DNA of 64,000 nt from Labrys okinawensis (lineage in GTDB: Bacteria; Pseudomonadota; Alphaproteobacteria; Rhizobiales; Labraceae): NCBI RefSeq assembly GCF_002982075.1, contig NZ_PUEJ01000002.1:434001-498000 (forward strand). Direction: 5' to 3'. The notes under the pieces are model-generated. The model was not told where the DNA came from. It did no database searches and saw only the letters and a program-made list of their open reading frames with translations. A program made the translations under genes and the position numbers. This document shows positions 62,699-64,000 of this stretch, one piece after another. Numbering within the stretch: position 1 is the stretch's first letter; every line of letters begins with the position of its first letter.

Positions 62699-62725
62699 GG
62701 TTCACTTCCCATTTTGGTGAATAAA

Positions 62726-62741
62726 GAGTGTGCGCTCACTC
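62726..62741. promoter_or_regulatory. Predicted TetR operator in front of the SDR operon
   Basis: GAGTGTGCGCTCACTC is an inverted repeat (GAGTG/CACTC). Its reverse complement GAGTGAGCGCACACTC matches GAGTGAGTACATGCTC at 63365-63380 at 12 of 16 positions. Confidence 0.65.
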
Positions 62742-62779
62742 ATCTAACGTGCAAGAGAACTCGGTTTCCCGAGGTGGCG

Positions 62780-63349
62780 TCAGCTTCCCAGGCCGCCCCA
62801 GAAGATCTGGAAGCCGGCCTGCTTGTAGGCATCCCGCCTTTCCGGATCGCGCGCCGTGAATTCCAGGGTCGTCTCTGCGAGCGCCTCGAAGGAGGCGCTC
62901 AGGAACGCCATGGGCTGGTCCCGGAGCGGACCCAGCGCGTGGGCCTGTTCGAAAGCGGCACTGACATCACGAAAAGCCGAGCTGCCAGCCTGCCTGGTGG
63001 CCGGGGTGATGCGCTCGGAGACGCCGAGCTGGCGCATGGCCTTGCGTTTCACCGGATATTTCGCGCCCCAGTCGATCCAGTGGCTCCAGATGTGCCAGGC
63101 GCGCTCCCTGATGCTGGCATCGGGGATGAAGCCCTGCATGATGGCTCCGCCAAGTTCGGTCTTGAGGGTTAGATAAAGCTGGTTGAGCAACTCGTCCTTG
63201 TTGGCGAAATATTTGAACAGCGTGCCCTCGGCGATCTCTGCGCCCTGGGCGATCTTCGCCGTCGGCGCGCCGATCCCCATGGCCGCCACCAACCTTGTGG
63301 CGGATTCCAGGATCGCCTGACGCTTCGCTTCGCTGAGGGGCCGTGCCAC
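62780..63349 (-). CDS. TetR-family transcriptional regulator
   Basis: 189 residues. The N-terminal TetR helix-turn-helix is RQAILESATRLVAAMGIGAP, TAKIAQGAEIAEGTLFKYFA and NKDELLNQLY (about 10-60). The C-terminal ligand-binding part (70-189) is typical but not diagnostic. Lies upstream of the SDR-SDR-PmtA operon on the same strand, 81 bp away. Similar palindromes before the SDR start and before its own start suggest autoregulation and control of the operon. Confidence 0.92.
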   Translation of the reverse strand: MARPLSEAKRQAILESATRLVAAMGIGAPTAKIAQGAEIAEGTLFKYFANKDELLNQLYLTLKTELGGAIMQGFIPDASIRERAWHIWSHWIDWGAKYPVKRKAMRQLGVSERITPATRQAGSSAFRDVSAAFEQAHALGPLRDQPMAFLSASFEALAETTLEFTARDPERRDAYKQAGFQIFWGGLGS

Positions 63350-63364
63350 GGTTCAACTTCATTT

Positions 63365-63380
63365 GAGTGAGTACATGCTC
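63365..63380. promoter_or_regulatory. Predicted TetR operator upstream of tetR
   Basis: GAGTGAGTACATGCTC with flanking TGAG/CTCA dyad, 15-31 bp upstream of the tetR start on the minus strand. Shares the half-site with 62726-62741. Confidence 0.62.
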
Positions 63381-63497
63381 ATTTATAGAGATCGCCAGAC
63401 GCTTCGTCAAGAACCAAGATGGGGCAATCGGATGAACGACGATTTGGTCCACCCGCACGCGGTGCCGCATGCAAGGATGTATCGCTCCCGATGCTAT

Positions 63498-63598
63498 AGC
63501 GTTTTGCGATTAGACGGAGTCACCTAGAATCGCAAAGACGCGTCAGAACAATGAGTTAGAGCAAATTAGCGTTCACGCTTGAACGCGCTTTGCTCTAG
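63498..63598 (+). repeat. Family A repeat copy, overlapping the stop codon of the dehydrogenase
   Basis: TAGCGTTTTGCGATTAGACG, GTCACCTAGAATCGCAAAGA and AACAATGAGTTAGAGCAAAT, then TTCACGCTTGAACGCGCTTT and GCTCTAG. The CTA of its end is the TAG stop of the gene starting beyond 64000. Almost the reverse complement of 59968-60067. Confidence 0.85.
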
Positions 63599-64000
63599 GC
63601 CTTGACCACTTTCGCCATGTCGGCGCCCGCCTTGGCACAGGCATTGCGGGTGTCGACCACCAGCCGGGCCGCATTGGCGACGAGGGCGTAGTCGATGTCG
63701 TCATGGTCGGTGGCGATCAGTACGGCGTCGTAGCCGGCGAGCGTTTCAGGCGTGAGGGCCACGGAGCGCCGGCCCGCAAGAGCGGCATGCTCGCGCGTTT
63801 TCGGGATCACCTGGGCATGGGGATCGTGGAAGTCGGTCTCGGCGCCGCGTTCCTCGAGAATCTCGATCAGCTTGAACGAGGCGCTCTCCCTGGTGTCGTC
63901 GACATTCTTCTTGTAGGCGATGCCGATCAGCAGGATGCGGGCACCGTTGAGCCCGCGCCTGAAGCGCTTGTCGAGGGCCTCGGCCAGCCGGTCGACGACA
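63595..64000 (-). CDS. Nucleotide-sugar dehydrogenase (UDP-sugar 6-dehydrogenase family), partial
   Basis: The open frame enters from the right edge and ends at 63595-63597, giving 134 residues of the C-terminal part. Characteristic pieces are RILLIGIAYKKNVDDTRESA and SFKLIEILEERGAETDFHDP, then YDAVLIATDHDDIDY and ARLVVDTRNAC. They match UDP-N-acetyl-glucosamine/UDP-glucose 6-dehydrogenases (WbpA/VipA type), which make uronic acid donors for surface polysaccharide. N-terminal NAD domain lies outside the window. Its stop lies in a family A repeat. Confidence 0.88.
   Translation of the reverse strand, partial: VVDRLAEALDKRFRRGLNGARILLIGIAYKKNVDDTRESASFKLIEILEERGAETDFHDPHAQVIPKTREHAALAGRRSVALTPETLAGYDAVLIATDHDDIDYALVANAARLVVDTRNACAKAGADMAKVVKA

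Overview
The window is GC-rich chromosomal DNA from an alphaproteobacterium, most likely a member of the Hyphomicrobiales (Rhizobiales). Supporting signs are the ribosomal/SRP block rpsP-rimM-trmD-rplS with ffh, an Omp19/Inh-type lipoprotein, a PmtA-like methyltransferase, a CtrA-type box, the argH/tlpA-lptM-lysA neighbourhood, and many REP-like intergenic palindromes. The genus cannot be fixed from the sequence alone.

Layout: 0-5.2 kb holds the end of a solute-binding protein and the minus-strand block ffh-rpsP-rimM-HAD phosphatase-trmD-rplS. 5.7-12.1 kb holds glutaminase, a DUF1993 protein and an SbcD/SbcC-like (YhaO/YhaN) nuclease-ATPase pair. 12.2-14.7 kb holds a small secreted protein, a HisN-type phosphatase and a lysophospholipase-like hydrolase. 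14.76-16.75 kb is an AT-richer island with an AvcD-type anti-phage deoxycytidylate deaminase and a divergent 65-residue ORF. It is bounded by two 69-bp direct repeats. 16.8-20.7 kb holds secreted proteins, an XRE regulator and a divergent fatty acid desaturase. 20.8-24.4 kb is sdhCDAB. 24.6-29.4 kb holds YkvA-like, ModC, DCC-family, FAD oxidoreductase, DsbB and YqaA/DedA genes. 29.8-33.8 kb holds EnvC, CtpA and a homocysteine methyltransferase. 34-39.4 kb holds secreted proteins, lysA-lptM-argH and a TlpA-like thioredoxin. 39.4-42.6 kb holds nadD-rsfS-rlmH and leuC. 42.7-49.2 kb holds Uma2, a phosphodiester glycosidase, a LysE exporter, an MscS channel and a coupled radical SAM/FkbM pair.

The most intriguing large region is 49.3-60.0 kb. 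It contains a six-helix, [2Fe-2S]-containing adenylate cyclase homologue and a stand-alone cyclic-nucleotide-binding protein. Next come an 894-residue ABC-exporter-like protein whose ATPase motifs are all degenerate, two glycosyltransferases and a small methyltransferase. An IS30 remnant plus an HxlR/NmrA pair interrupts this set. I propose, as inference, a redox-to-cyclic-nucleotide pathway controlling assembly or export of a glycan. 60.3-63.3 kb is a TetR-controlled SDR-SDR-PmtA-like operon with matching operator palindromes. The window ends in a nucleotide-sugar dehydrogenase.

Intergenic space is unusually rich in structured repeats: a ~100-nt two-hairpin family (about a dozen copies, some supplying stop codons), 44-nt REP pairs in inverted arrangement, a ~110-nt MITE-like family with compensated base changes, and a second related family. 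No tRNA, rRNA, CRISPR array, integrase or intact transposase was seen.
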